Shown here one piece after another: positions 20,666 to 31,098 of a DNA stretch of 64,000 bases. How positions within the stretch are numbered: position 1 is the stretch's first letter; the number at the start of each line of letters is the position of its first letter. The notes under the pieces were generated by a model. That model saw nothing but the letters and a program-made list of their open reading frames with translations. It had not been told where the DNA came from and searched no databases. The stretch is from positions 62,001 through 126,000 of the forward strand of contig NZ_CP104207.1 in the NCBI RefSeq assembly GCF_025244705.1, written 5' to 3'. Origin of the DNA: Sphingopyxis sp. PET50. GTDB taxonomy: Bacteria; Pseudomonadota; Alphaproteobacteria; Sphingomonadales; Sphingomonadaceae. The translations under genes were made by a program, and so were the position numbers.

Positions 20666-21959
20666 CTACCCATCCCGCCCGTATACATCCTCGCGGAAGG
20701 CGACGCCCTTCTTGGTCGCCACGGCGGTGATGTAGGTCAGGTAGACCGGGACTTCGTGCGGAAGCGCGACGGCCTGTTCGGGGGCGTTCGATTTGGCTTT
20801 GACCGGGCGTTGCAGCAGCCACTGGCCGAGTTCGGCGGCGTTTTCGAGGCGGATGCAGCCGTTCGAAAAGTGGCGGTCGTCCTTCTTGAGCAGGTCGCGG
20901 TCGGGCGTGTCGTGGAGATAGATGCCGAGCTTGTTCGGGAAGAGATATTTGACGCGGCCCATCGAATTGGCGCCGCCGGGCAGTTCGCGCAGGCGCAGCA
21001 CGCGGTCGCCCGCGGCGACGGCGTGCCAGTCGATTTCGGACGGGTCGAGCTTGCGCGCGGCGGGGCCCCAGTCCGACAGCGCCTCCATGCGCAGCGAGGC
21101 GAGGCTGCGGCCGACGAGAACCTTGGGCGCGATGCTGTTCTGCGCGAGATAGTCGGGGACGTTCCAATAGGGATTGAGGATCGCCCATTGCAGCTTGCCC
21201 GCGAGCAGCGGGGTCGGGGTGGCGGCGGCGCCGACGACGACGCGCATCGTGCCGACGCGCTTGCCGGCGCTGTAATAGCTGAGTTGGCCCGAGGAGGCAT
21301 CGACGACGACATGATGCACCCAGGGACCGGGCAGCAGACGCGCGCGGTCGAGGTTGAGAGCCAGGCGTTCGAGCTGATCGCGCGAGGCGCCCTGTTTGCG
21401 CGCCTGGCTAGGCGAGGGTGCGGAGGCGGACATAGTCTTCGCTCATCCAGTCCATGCCGGACACATAGGCGGCGAAATCCTTCGGGAAGGCCGCAGCGCG
21501 CAGCACGGTGAGGGTGCCGGGGGCCTTGGGCCTCAGCGCCTTGTCGGCGTAGATGGTGCGGTCCTTGCCGGGTTTGCGCTGGTCGCGGACGAAGGCGGCG
21601 AAGGCTTCGGACAGCGCGAGTTCGGCGCGGGCGAGCGCCTGTGCATCGCCGCCCTGCGCGTCGCGGACGAGGGTGCGGATTTTGTCGGGGCGGTAGCTTT
21701 TGGGTTTGAGGCCGTCGAGAGCGGCCGAATCCAGCCAGGAGAGCAGGGTCGCGGCTTGCGGCCCGAGCTTGCCGCCGCGGACCCAGAGCGGCTTGTAGCC
21801 GCGTTCGGCGTAGAAGCGTTCGAGGTCGCCGCCCGCCTGGTCGCGCAGGGCGATGTCGAAGCCCGCCGTCGCGCTGGCGTTTGCGGGCGCGGCGAGGGCC
21901 GTTGCCGGGGCGGCGACGGCGGCGAGAGCGAGAAACAGGGGAATGCAGCGGTGCTGCAT
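20666..21959 (-). CDS. YcbB-type L,D-transpeptidase; apparent frameshift at 21410
   Basis: A signal peptide (MQHRCIPLFLALAAVAAPATALA) is followed by the helical scaffold region (residues ~40-180, with RFYAERGYKPLWVRGGKLGPQA) and a YkuD catalytic domain. The latter has NPYWNVPDYL, IYLHDTPDRDLL and the active site HFSNGCIRLENA. These periplasmic enzymes make 3-3 cross-links in peptidoglycan. The frame breaks at 21410 (GGCTAGGC on the plus strand); dropping the A joins VRLRTLA to SQARKQGASRDQLERL. Confidence 0.88.
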
Positions 21960-21990
21960 CCCCCGCGAAATCGTGGGGTTCAACGGGCGA

Positions 21991-22241
21991 TCAGCCCTTT
22001 TCGCCCACGCGGGTCGGCGGCGGGGGTGGCGGCGGGGCATAGGCCGAGCTGGTTCGGATGATAGACGCCGTCCGAGGTATAATAGCCGTCGATGATGCCG
22101 TCGCCGTCGCGGTCGGCGGCGACGCTGCCCGCAACCGCGCCCGGCGGCGGCGGGGGCGCATAGGCGACTTCCTCGCTGTTCGAGCAGGCCGACAGCAGCA
22201 GGGCGGTCGCCCCGGTGACGATGAGGGGGGTGAAACGCATG
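21991..22241 (-). CDS. small lipoprotein with an EF-hand-like loop; apparent frameshift at 22046
   Basis: The ATG at 22241 begins a lipoprotein signal (MRFTPLIVTGATALLLSAC). A short proline stretch, a calcium-loop-like DRDGDGIIDG and TSDGVYHPNQ follow. Removing one base after GCT (22046) lets the C-terminus read as a proline run followed by TRVGEKG and stop at 21991; without it the frame runs on to 21980. It lies ~30 bp upstream of the L,D-transpeptidase start on the same strand, so an envelope role is plausible. Function unknown. Confidence 0.65.
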
Positions 22242-22392
22242 GGGATCGCTCCTTGGAAAAGGCGCAGGGGCGGGGATTCCCCCGGCGCTTGCACCTTCGG
22301 CTACGCGGGCCGCGGGCCATTGTTGCAGGCGCGCGGCGGGGGCGCGGCCAGCGGAGTGGTTTGCGCGACGAGAGGTGACGTCCTGGCGGCGG

Positions 22393-24051
<1,659 letters not shown>

Positions 24052-24209
24052 GACATGAGGTTCCCGGTTGCTGTTGGGGCGGAGCCTAGCCGCGGTCGGC
24101 GGCCGCCGCCAGCGTGCGATGAAGGGAGCCGGCGTGGGCTTGGCCCCGCCGTGTCACATCGCGGCAATCATGCGTTCATAGCATCGCGGGGGACCGCAGG
24201 AGCGCGACG

Positions 24210-25121
24210 ATGGACGACAGCCTTTCCGACCTCGACCGTATCAAGGATGAAATCGCCGACAGCTTCGACGAGGAGCTGGAGATGGAGATGGACGAGAGCC
24301 AGCTCGACGCGCTGCTCGCCGACCTGTCCGACCACCCCGACCGCGAGGCGCTGGACCGCCGTGTCTATTTTCGCGAGCTGTTCCGGCTGCAGCACGAACT
24401 GGTCGTGCTGCAGGATTGGGTCCAGACACAGGGGCTGAAGGTCGCGGTGCTGTTCGAGGGACGCGATTCGGCGGGCAAGGGCGGGGCGATCAAGCGCATC
24501 ACCCAGCGGCTGAACCCGCGCGTGTGCCGCGTCGTCGCGCTGCCCGCCCCCAGCGAGCGCGAGCGGACGCAATGGTATTTCCAGCGTTACGTCCCGCACT
24601 TGCCCGCGGCGGGCGAGATCGCGCTGTTCGACCGCAGCTGGTACAACCGCGCCGGGGTCGAGCGCGTCATGGGCTTTTGCACCGAGGAGGAATGCGAGGA
24701 GTTTTTCCGATCGGTGCCCGAGTTCGAGCGGATGCTGGTGCGGTCGGGGATCATCCTGGTCAAATATTGGTTCTCGATCACCGACGAGGAGCAGCAGTTC
24801 CGGTTCCAGATGCGCATCCACGACCCGCTGAAACAGTGGAAGCTGTCGCCGATGGACGTCGAATCGCGGCGGCGCTGGGAGGATTATACGCTCGCCAAGG
24901 AGGATATGCTGGAGCGCACGCATATCGCCGAGGCGCCGTGGTGGATCGTCGAGGCGGTCGACAAGAAGAAGGCGCGGCTGAACTGCATCGCGCATCTGCT
25001 GGAACAGATCCCCTATCGGGAAGTGGAGAAATCGCCGGTCGTGCTGCCCGACCGCGTCCGCCACGCCGATTATGTGCGGCACCCCGTGCCGCCGGAGATG
25101 TATGTGTCCGAGCGGTACTGA
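24210..25121 (+). CDS. ppk2: polyphosphate kinase 2
   Basis: The 303-residue protein has an acidic N-terminal helix and the PPK2 P-loop GRDSAGKGGAIKRI (residues 84-91 onward). The Walker B / lid motifs FDRSWYNRAGVERVMGFCTEEE, the segment KYWFSITDEEQQFRF and HIAEAPWWIVEAVDKKKARLN follow. PPK2 transfers phosphate between polyphosphate and nucleoside diphosphates. The length fits a single-domain PPK2. The IS remnant starts directly after its stop. Confidence 0.95.
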   Translation: MDDSLSDLDRIKDEIADSFDEELEMEMDESQLDALLADLSDHPDREALDRRVYFRELFRLQHELVVLQDWVQTQGLKVAVLFEGRDSAGKGGAIKRITQRLNPRVCRVVALPAPSERERTQWYFQRYVPHLPAAGEIALFDRSWYNRAGVERVMGFCTEEECEEFFRSVPEFERMLVRSGIILVKYWFSITDEEQQFRFQMRIHDPLKQWKLSPMDVESRRRWEDYTLAKEDMLERTHIAEAPWWIVEAVDKKKARLNCIAHLLEQIPYREVEKSPVVLPDRVRHADYVRHPVPPEMYVSERY

Positions 25122-25134
25122 GGCCGGACACAGA

Positions 25135-25457
25135 GACAGAATTTACCAATCGGCCGCGAGTTCGCCGAGCATGGCACGACGCTCCACGGCGCCCGCCAGC
25201 ACGTCGATTACAGCGCCCGCACCATCCATACCAACACCGTCGAAGGCGCCTTCTCGATCTTCAAGCGCGGCATGAAGGGCGTCTATCAGCATTGCGGCGA
25301 GCAGCATCTGCATCGCTATCTGGCTGAGTTCGAGTTCCGCTATAACACTCGTCAGGCGAACGGCATTGATGACAGGGGCCGTGCTCGCGAGGCGGCGCGC
25401 GGCATCGTCGGGAAGCGCCTTACCTACCGGCGGATTGACGACGAAGCGACCGCGTAA
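25135..25457 (+). pseudogene. IS1595-like transposase, C-terminal remnant
   Basis: Without any start codon nearby, the frame encodes GREFAEHGTTLHGARQHVDY, then TIHTNTVEGAFSIFKRGMKG, LAEFEFRYNTRQ and GKRLTYRRIDDEATA before a stop. This is the C-terminal third of an ISXO2/IS1595-type DDE transposase, including the Glu of EGAFSIFKRG. The N-terminal two thirds and the left end are missing, and no clear terminal inverted repeats are visible. It marks the left edge of a lower-GC segment between ppk2 and the GTA-like cluster. Confidence 0.8.
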
Positions 25458-25669
25458 GGTCGAGAAAACGACTCAACCTCAACGGCTTAGCTTTAAGTTT
25501 ATGGATTCGTTGGACGAATCTTGACTTTTAGGCGTTTTTCGGCGATTCTGGCGGTGGTAGGCAACGCCGGATAAGCCCCGTGGATTGAGGAAAGAACTTT
25601 CCGCCCCTTGAGTGACGGTTGCCCTTAGGATGGTAACCTAAACGCACACAAGGTCCGGGTGCCGGGGGC

Positions 25670-26534
25670 CTACCACCTTGCAAAATCGTATCCATACTCC
25701 GCAAATATTGTTCGCTGGTCGGGAGTGAGTTCGGCGCGCCACGCGGGCGTTGGGAATAGCGCGACGCCGAAATCATGGGGAAAGCCACCCTCTTTTGCCA
25801 TGATCGGCTTTAGCGCTTTGGTTAGCCGCAGTGTCCCACTCGCCGGGGCCTAGGCAGTCAATCGCTTGGTAGAACGAACTGGCGACGAAATCGGACAATT
25901 GCAGCCCAGCGCGCTCGGCGTGGGGATGCGCTTCCATTAGGTGCCAGTCTAACATCTTGGTCACCGGTTCGCGCTTCTTGAGGTAGATGTTGTTACCCTC
26001 TTGCTGCAGCTTGAGGTAATATTGATAGGCCGCAGTCTGGCTGTATCGGACGCCGCCGCGCTCGGAGAACTCGATCTTCACCGGTAGTTGCTTTCCGTGG
26101 TCGGCCATGGTGCGCCCAGCGCAGAATGCTGTCACGCGCTCCAAGAGCAAACGGATGCACCAGTTGTAGAACCATTGTTGCGACGGGATTTTTGAGGCGC
26201 GTGCATTCTTGTAGTCGCGCATGTTTTTTTTGTTCGAGCAAATCGCAAAGCCGCGAAGGGGGAGTTGTGCAATCATCTGCCCAGCCACCAACTTTCGTGT
26301 TGGCGACAATGTTCGATAATGCAGATCCGAGCGTTGGCGAATATCCAGATGGTTCACAATATTCGACAACCAGGTCTTGACGGTCGGCTCTCGCGACGCC
26401 CGAATTACGACTGCGCTGAGGACCAACCATTCGCTGGCGCCGTTTGGATCGATGGGACGAACGCGCCGCGTGCCGGGGTCACCAGCTTCGTCGATATATG
26501 CAATGTAGCCGTATTCAGGAGGATTGTTCGCCAT
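25670..26534 (-). CDS. DUF3800 domain protein; apparent frameshift at 25823
   Basis: The protein starts with the DUF3800 signature YIAYIDEAGDPG and carries WLVLSAVVI, a central basic segment and HPHAERAGLQLSDFVASSFYQAID. Removing one base after GGCT at 25823 joins this to KALKPIMAKEGGFPHDFGVA and on to EYGYDFARW, stopping at 25670; without it the frame ends early at 25773. DUF3800 proteins have an RNase H-like fold with acidic residues and are common in mobile and defence regions; no activity is assigned. Base composition is lower in GC than the neighbours. ATG 26534 is preferred to GTG 26561. Confidence 0.78.
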
Positions 26535-26703
26535 GACGGAGAAAGCAGCACCTTTGACCACTTTGAGTCAAAGCAAAAAGTTCGAGGCAGCAGCGCCGGA
26601 ACTAGAATGTGACGATGATCCCGACCACTTTGACAAGAAGGACGCAACGATAGTGAAGCACAAGCCTGTGGAACCAAAAAGCAAGGATTCCAGCGCCACA
26701 TAA
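26533..26703 (+). CDS. small acidic/basic hypothetical protein (56 aa), head-to-head with DUF3800
   Basis: The ORF reads MTEKAAPLTTLSQSKKFEAA, then a central ELECDDDPDHFDKK and a Lys-rich tail (KHKPVEPKSKDSS). This resembles small proteins with a K-F-x-E-A-A-R..D-D-D..F pattern often found on mobile elements. Its ATG (26533) overlaps the DUF3800 ATG (26534) on the other strand, so each would be translated from a leader lying inside the other gene. No good ribosome site is visible. It may be real or accidental. Confidence 0.5.
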   Translation: MTEKAAPLTTLSQSKKFEAAAPELECDDDPDHFDKKDATIVKHKPVEPKSKDSSAT

Positions 26704-26824
26704 AGACATGTACATGTCTCAGCGATGTTTTCGCGCAACACCTCGTTAACTTTTTTCTAGCTTTTGGCAATCCGGACTCGACTCTGCCAGCGCCGGAACA
26801 GATAGAGTACAATTGACAAAGAAA

Positions 26825-26851
26825 AGGCCGGGGCCTCCACAGCCCCGGCCT
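26825..26851 (+). terminator. strong hairpin terminator candidate
   Basis: Perfect 10-bp arms AGGCCGGGGC (26825-26834) and GCCCCGGCCT (26842-26851) enclose a 7-nt loop. It follows the small ORF at 26533 by ~120 bp. No clear U-run follows, so its strength as an intrinsic terminator is uncertain. Confidence 0.6.
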
Positions 26852-26967
26852 GATCATCTGCTACGATCTAGCAATCGCCAGCGGACTAGCTCTAGTGCGG
26901 GATTACCCTACTCTCATAAGGCGATGGGTCAAGGCGATTGCGATGAACGGCCAAGGAGCCAAATCGC

Positions 26968-27246
26968 ATGACGACCTATAGAGCAGAGTGCCACACCCCC
27001 GATAACCTTGACACAGATCGCAGGCTACAGGGCTTGGGCGGCTCACACCCTCATGTATGGTGGTACGGGATCGACACTATAATCCGCATGATCGACGGTG
27101 GTAACGATATTTTCTACACCATGGTCGATGGCAAGGTAGCGCTCATTGAGGTGGCGACGCATCCGGTTTCAAAGCGTCGCTATCTGAAGACGGTGCGCGA
27201 CTCTTATCCATACAACAACCTCCTGTACCTGCCCCACTGCCCGTGA
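26968..27246 (+). CDS. DUF3892 family protein
   Basis: The 92-residue protein begins MTTYRAECHTPD, has GSHPHVWWYGIDTIIRMIDGG and ends LKTVRDSYPYNNLLYLPHCP, matching the DUF3892 pattern (short N-terminal strand, central IxxI..G.., C-terminal DNLLSLPEC-like). Function is unknown; homologues are scattered on mobile DNA. AAGGAG lies ~12 nt upstream of the ATG. It is part of the island left of the GTA-like cluster. Confidence 0.75.
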   Translation: MTTYRAECHTPDNLDTDRRLQGLGGSHPHVWWYGIDTIIRMIDGGNDIFYTMVDGKVALIEVATHPVSKRRYLKTVRDSYPYNNLLYLPHCP

Positions 27247-27395
27247 CGAGATCGTAAGGGGGCTTTGAACGCTTCAGGCTTCGCGGCCCAACTCAGCGCT
27301 TGTTGGGCCGCGTATAGCCCGGCGTGTTCGAACGGATCGGGGAAAGCGGCTAGGCGCGCGCCGATGCGGCGCAATTCGTCTTCTATATGCCGCAT
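27204..27395 (-). CDS. small hypothetical protein
   Basis: The 63-residue frame reads RHIEDELRRIGARLAAFPDPFEHAGLYAAQQALSWAAKPEAFKAP. The PDPF..AGLYAAQQAL.WA segment looks like a conserved small-protein family of sphingomonads, but this is from memory and no function is known. Its 3' end overlaps the end of the DUF3892 gene convergently. Confidence 0.55.
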   Translation of the reverse strand: MRHIEDELRRIGARLAAFPDPFEHAGLYAAQQALSWAAKPEAFKAPLRSRHGQWGRYRRLLYG

Positions 27396-27433
27396 GTCCT
27401 ATATCCTTCGCAGATGGCCTTCCTGAGAAGTTG

Positions 27434-27494
27434 ATAACCAAATAGGTTATTTTCCTTGACACAGCGTCACGCTTGATGTAGAGCTTTCTACATC
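27434..27494. promoter_or_regulatory. promoter/operator region upstream of the GTA-like cluster
   Basis: Two palindromes flank a TTGACA hexamer (27456-27461): ATAACC-N5-GGTTAT (27434-27450) and the perfect GATGTAGAGCTTTCTACATC (27475-27494). The second overlaps the -10 region expected 17 bp after TTGACA. The arrangement suggests a repressible promoter reading into 27.5 kb and the structural cluster. Confidence 0.5.
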
Positions 27495-27598
27495 ATGGCG
27501 AATCGCGTCCATCGCAGGGGCGACCGCCGATCACGGATGCTTGTGGGTTTGCAAACTACATTAACTCCACATCATTCGCATCATGGACAATTGCGAGT

Positions 27599-27638
27599 CG
27601 GGCCGGGGCCCCTTCGAGGAGAGGGGGCTTCCGGCCCG
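27599..27638 (+). promoter_or_regulatory. large GC hairpin between promoter and terminase genes
   Basis: CGGGCCGG (27599-27606) pairs with CCGGCCCG (27631-27638), with a further inner stem GGCCCC / GGGGGC. The hairpin lies 24 bp before the first GTA-like gene. It could be an attenuator, terminator or leader structure; no U-run follows it. Confidence 0.45.
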
Positions 27639-27661
27639 CTGGCGTTTGGGGCGAGACCGAT

Positions 27662-28237
27662 ATGGGCGATGGCGAGGAGGAGATTTCGGGGTGCCAGCAC
27701 GGCCCGCTGCAGAAGCGCAAGGCGAAGCGGAATAGCTGGACCAAGGCGCGGCGCGCGGCCTTTCTGGCCGAGCTGGCGGCGAGCTGCAACGTGACGCGGG
27801 CGCATGACGCCGCCGGCATGGGACAGCGCAGCGCCTATGTGCTGCGCCAGCGCGATCCGCTGTTCGCGCGGGCGTGGCAGGAGGCGTTGACGCTGGGTTA
27901 CGAGCGGCTGGAGACGGCGTTGCTGCAGCGGGCGCTGGAGGTCACGGGGGTGCTGGCGGTCGAGGCCGTGGAGGAGGGGGCCGCGCTGGTCGCGCCGATG
28001 AGCGTCGAGCAGGCGATCAAGCTGCTCGAACAGCATCGCCGCAGCGTCGAGCAGGGGCGCGCGCGGACCTATCGGTCGCAGGCGCGGCATGTGGCGACGC
28101 AGGAAGAGACCGACGCCGTGCTGTTGAAGCGCATCGCGATGGTCAAGTGCCAGCGGGCGCGGCGCGAAGCGTGCGTCGATGGCGGCGAGCTGGTTGCGCA
28201 ACCGCGGGCGGACGGCGCGGCGGAGGGCGGTGCGTGA
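27662..28237 (+). CDS. GTA g1-like small terminase / helix-turn-helix protein
   Basis: This 191-residue basic protein has an N-terminal DNA-binding region (SWTKARRAAFLAELAASCNVTRAHDAAGMGQRSAYVLRQRDPLFARAWQEAL). A helical C-terminal half follows (ALLQRALEVTGVLAVEAVEEG, TYRSQARHVATQEETDAVLLKRI). Position directly before the large terminase and the HTH type identify it as the small terminase analogue (g1 of RcGTA-like clusters). The start ATG has no strong ribosome site. The stop overlaps the terminase GTG. Confidence 0.8.
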   Translation: MGDGEEEISGCQHGPLQKRKAKRNSWTKARRAAFLAELAASCNVTRAHDAAGMGQRSAYVLRQRDPLFARAWQEALTLGYERLETALLQRALEVTGVLAVEAVEEGAALVAPMSVEQAIKLLEQHRRSVEQGRARTYRSQARHVATQEETDAVLLKRIAMVKCQRARREACVDGGELVAQPRADGAAEGGA

Positions 28238-29584
28238 CGGTGCCGGCCGGGCACGCGGAGGCCCTGCGCGCCGCGACGCGGGGCATCGCCGAGGAATTCG
28301 CCGCGATGAGCGAGGAGGAGCGGCACTTCGTGCTGCGCGGGCTGACCAGGGCGCAGAGACGCGAGCTGGTCCGCCGCTGGTACGGTTTCGAGAATGACGG
28401 GCAGCGCGAGCCGCCGGGGGACTGGCGCATCTGGCTGATCCAGGCGGGGCGCGGTTTCGGCAAGACGCGCGCGGGCGCCGAATGGGTGAGCGAGATCGCC
28501 CGCGACATGCCGCTGGCGCGGATCGCGCTGGTCGCGGCGACGCAGGCCGACGGGGTGCGGGTGATGATCGAGGGGCCGAGCGGGCTGATCGCGGTGGCGC
28601 GCGCGCATGAAAAGCCGCGCTGGATTGCCGGGCGGCGCGAACTGCTGTTCGACAGCGGGGCGGTGGCGACGCTCTATTCGGCCGAGGCCGGCGAGGAACT
28701 GCGCGGGCCCGAACATCAGGCGGCGTGGTGCGACGAGCTGGCGAAATGGCGGCGCGGGATCGCCGCGTGGGACAATCTGATGCTGGGGATGCGGCTCGGC
28801 GAGCGGCCGCGCGTGCTGGTGACGACGACGCCGCGAACCAATGCGGTTATGTGGCGGGTCAAGGCGGCGCCGGGGCTGACCGAGACATTCGGGCGGACGA
28901 AGGACAATCCGCACCTGCCCGACAATTTCGTGGTCGCGATGCTGGAAAGCTATGGCGGGACGCGGCTGGGCCGAGCAGGAACTGGACGGCGAGTTGCTGG
29001 AGGATGTCGAGGGCGCGCTGTGGACGCGGGCGCTGATCGAGGCGTCCCGGGTCGATGCGGATGCGGTGGGCAAGGCGGCGCGGGTGGTGATCGGCGTCGA
29101 TCCACCGGCGACGAGCGAAGGCGATGCGTGCGGGATCGTCGTCGCGGCGCTGTTGCGCGATCGCCGGCTGGCGGTGCTGGAGGATGCGAGCGTGGAGAAG
29201 GCTTCGCCATCGGCGTGGGCGCAGGCGGTCGCGGCGGCGGCGGCGCGCTGGGGCGCCGACCGGGTGGTGGCCGAAAGCAATATGGGCGGCGAGATGGTGC
29301 TGGAAACGCTGCGCGCGGCGGAAATCGCGCTGCCGGTGAAGGCGGTGCATGCCAGCATCGGCAAGGCGCGGCGCGCGGAGCCGGTGGCGCTGGCATACGA
29401 GCGCGGGCAGGTGGTGCATGCGGGGGCGTTCGGCGAGCTGGAAGACCAGCTTTGCGGGTTGCAGGTCGGCGGCGGCTATGCGGGACCGGGGCGGTCGCCC
29501 GACCGGGCGGATGCGTGCGTTTGGGCTTTGGCGGAATTGTTGCGTGGGGCCGGGGTGACCGGGCCGGGGGTGCGGCGGGTCTAG
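28234..29584 (+). CDS. large terminase (GTA g2-like); apparent frameshift at 28968
   Basis: The ATPase domain has Walker A IQAGRGFGKTRAGAEW (from residue ~70), Walker B-like QAAWCDELAKWR and the coupling motif VTTTPRTN. After the frame break at 28968 (GGCTGGGCC, one extra G) the nuclease domain follows with acidic sites GVDPPATSEGDACGI, VVAESNMGG and PDRADACVWALAELL. The repaired protein is ~450 residues, as in RcGTA g2 and HK97-like phages. It packages DNA into the capsid; GTA terminases do this headful-wise without sequence preference. The GTG start overlaps g1. Confidence 0.9.
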
Positions 29585-29600
29585 TCGCGTCGCTGTAAAC

Positions 29601-29680
29601 CGGTTCGTGTCGAGCGAAGTCGAGACACCTCGAAGGCCCTCGCGGCCGATGGACATCTCGACTTCGCTCGATGCGAACGG
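29601..29680. repeat. imperfect inverted repeat (TCGAGCGAAGTCGAGA family)
   Basis: GTGTCGAGCGAAGTCGAGAC at 29607 is mirrored by ATCTCGACTTCGCTCGAT at 29655-29672. A related motif appears in the 60300-60404 palindrome. It lies in the gap between the terminase and portal genes. Confidence 0.75.
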
Positions 29681-29713
29681 GGGAGGGGCGATGGCGGCGG
29701 CGCAAGGCCGATA

Positions 29714-29769
29714 GCCCCCTCCACCACCCGCTTCGCGGGCGGTCCCCCTCCCCGTTCCGGGGAGGATCT
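29714..29769. repeat. C/G-rich palindromic unit (CCCCTCCACCACC ... GGGGAGGAT type)
   Basis: It contains CCCCCTCCACCACCCGCTTC, a GCGGGCGG hairpin and CCCCGTTCCGGGG. The same unit recurs at 20610-20660 and 47430-47484. It ends 15 bp before the portal start. Confidence 0.75.
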
Positions 29770-29783
29770 TGTGGGAGAATCTT

Positions 29784-30890
29784 ATGAACTGGTTTGGCCG
29801 CAAGGCCGCGCAGGGTTCTGCGCGGCCCGCTTTGTCGCGGGTTTACGGGACGTGGTCGGCGCCCGCGCCCTTGTCGTTCGAGGCGCAGGTGCGCGAGGGG
29901 TATCTGGCGAACCCGATCGTGCAGAGGGCGGTGCGGCTGGTGGCGGAAGCCGCGGGCGGAGCGCCGCTGGAGGCGAGCGATCCGGCGCTGGTCGCGCTGG
30001 TGTCGGGCACGTCGGGCGGGCAGGGGCTGATCGAGACGCTGGCGGCGCAATTGCTGCTCCACGGCAATGGCTATGTGCAGATACTGGCGGACGGGGCGGG
30101 GGCGCCCGCCGAGCTGTTCGCGCTGCGGCCCGAGCGGGTGACGGTCGAGGCCGACAGCCGGGGATGGCCGGTCGCCTATCGCTACAAGGCCGGGGGGAGC
30201 GCGGCGGTGCTGGCGGCGGAGGATGGTGCGGGGCGGACCGCGGTCGTCCATCTGAAGGCGCCGCATCCATTGGACGATCATTATGGCGCGGGCTGCCTGG
30301 GCGCGGCGGCGGCGGCGATCGCGGCGCATAATGCCGCAACCAAATGGAATGCGGCGCTGCTGGACAATGCGGCGCGGCCCTCCGGGGCGCTGGTGCATGA
30401 TCCGGGCGACAAGGGGATGCCGCTGTCGGCCGAGCAGGTCGAGCGGCTGCGCGAGGAACTGGCCGAGGGGTTCGCGGGCGGGGCGAATGCGGGGCGGCCG
30501 CTGCTGCTGGAGGGCGGGCTGAAGTGGCAGGCGCTGTCGCTGTCACCGGCGGACATGGATTTCCTGGAGCTGAAGCATAGCGCGGCGCGCGAGATCGCGA
30601 TGGCCTTCGGCGTGCCGCCGATGCTGCTCGGGCTGCCGGGGGATGCGACCTATGCCAATTACCGGGAGGCGAACCGCGCGCTGTGGCGGCTGACCGTGCT
30701 GCCGCTGGCGGGGAAGATATTGGGCGGCATCGCGCAGGGGCTGCGCGGCTGGTTTCCCGATGCGGCCTTGCGCGTCGATCTGAACAAGGTGCTGGCGCTG
30801 GTCGAGGAACGGATGGCGCTGTGGCGCGAGGTGTCGGGGGCGGACTGGCTGAGCGCCGAGGAGAAGAAGGCGTTGCTGGGGGTGGGGTAG
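29784..30890 (+). CDS. HK97-family portal protein (GTA g3-like)
   Basis: This 368-residue protein has the portal-family signatures VQRAVRLVAEAAGGAPLEA, LLLHGNGYVQIL, LKAPHPLDDHYGAGCL, ALSLSPADMDFLELKHSAAREIAMAFGVPPMLLGLPGDATYANYREANRALWRLTVLPL. The portal dodecamer is the DNA entry gate at the capsid vertex, bound by terminase. ATG 29784 is the first in frame, beginning MNWFGRK as in homologues. Confidence 0.95.
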   Translation: MNWFGRKAAQGSARPALSRVYGTWSAPAPLSFEAQVREGYLANPIVQRAVRLVAEAAGGAPLEASDPALVALVSGTSGGQGLIETLAAQLLLHGNGYVQILADGAGAPAELFALRPERVTVEADSRGWPVAYRYKAGGSAAVLAAEDGAGRTAVVHLKAPHPLDDHYGAGCLGAAAAAIAAHNAATKWNAALLDNAARPSGALVHDPGDKGMPLSAEQVERLREELAEGFAGGANAGRPLLLEGGLKWQALSLSPADMDFLELKHSAAREIAMAFGVPPMLLGLPGDATYANYREANRALWRLTVLPLAGKILGGIAQGLRGWFPDAALRVDLNKVLALVEERMALWREVSGADWLSAEEKKALLGVG

Positions 30891-30918
30891 ACCTGCTGGC
30901 GGTGCGGCAACGATTTTT

Positions 30919-31086
30919 CTCGCACGAAGGCACAAAGGCACGAAGATTTTCGCCTGTTCCGTTTGCCCTGAGCTTGTCGAAGGGCCGTCCTTTGCCCGCG
31001 CCGCCGAAAGGAAGAACGGTCCTTCGACAAGCTCAGGACAAACGGGGTTTGAGACCTCCTTGTGCCTTTGTGCCTTGGTGTGATTT
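30919..31086. repeat. nested palindromic element (GGCACAAAGGCACGAAG type with an inner CCTTCGACAAGCTCAGG palindrome)
   Basis: The outer arms CTCGCACGAAGGCACAAAGG (30919) and CCTTTGTGCCTTGGTGTGA (31066-31084) enclose an inner inverted pair CCCTGAGCTTGTCGAAGG (30966) / CCTTCGACAAGCTCAGG (31021-31037). One repeat type thus appears inserted within another. It lies between portal and DUF6127-like genes. Confidence 0.85.
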
Positions 31087-31098
31087 TTCGAGGAAATC

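Noticed and set aside
25460..25669. Possible structured RNA (tmRNA or RNase P-like GAGGAAAG segment)
   Set aside because: The segment lacks the other conserved parts of either RNA and no tag reading frame or P4 pairing could be found. It is left as gap sequence with nothing supported.
25528..25788. 86-codon minus-strand ORF
   Set aside because: Its sequence is an off-frame reading of the repaired DUF3800 C-terminus and downstream DNA, with no family resemblance.
27495..27794. 99-codon ORF after the operator palindrome
   Set aside because: It overlaps the small terminase gene, is rich in Arg/His with no domain, and runs through the GC hairpin. It looks like chance.
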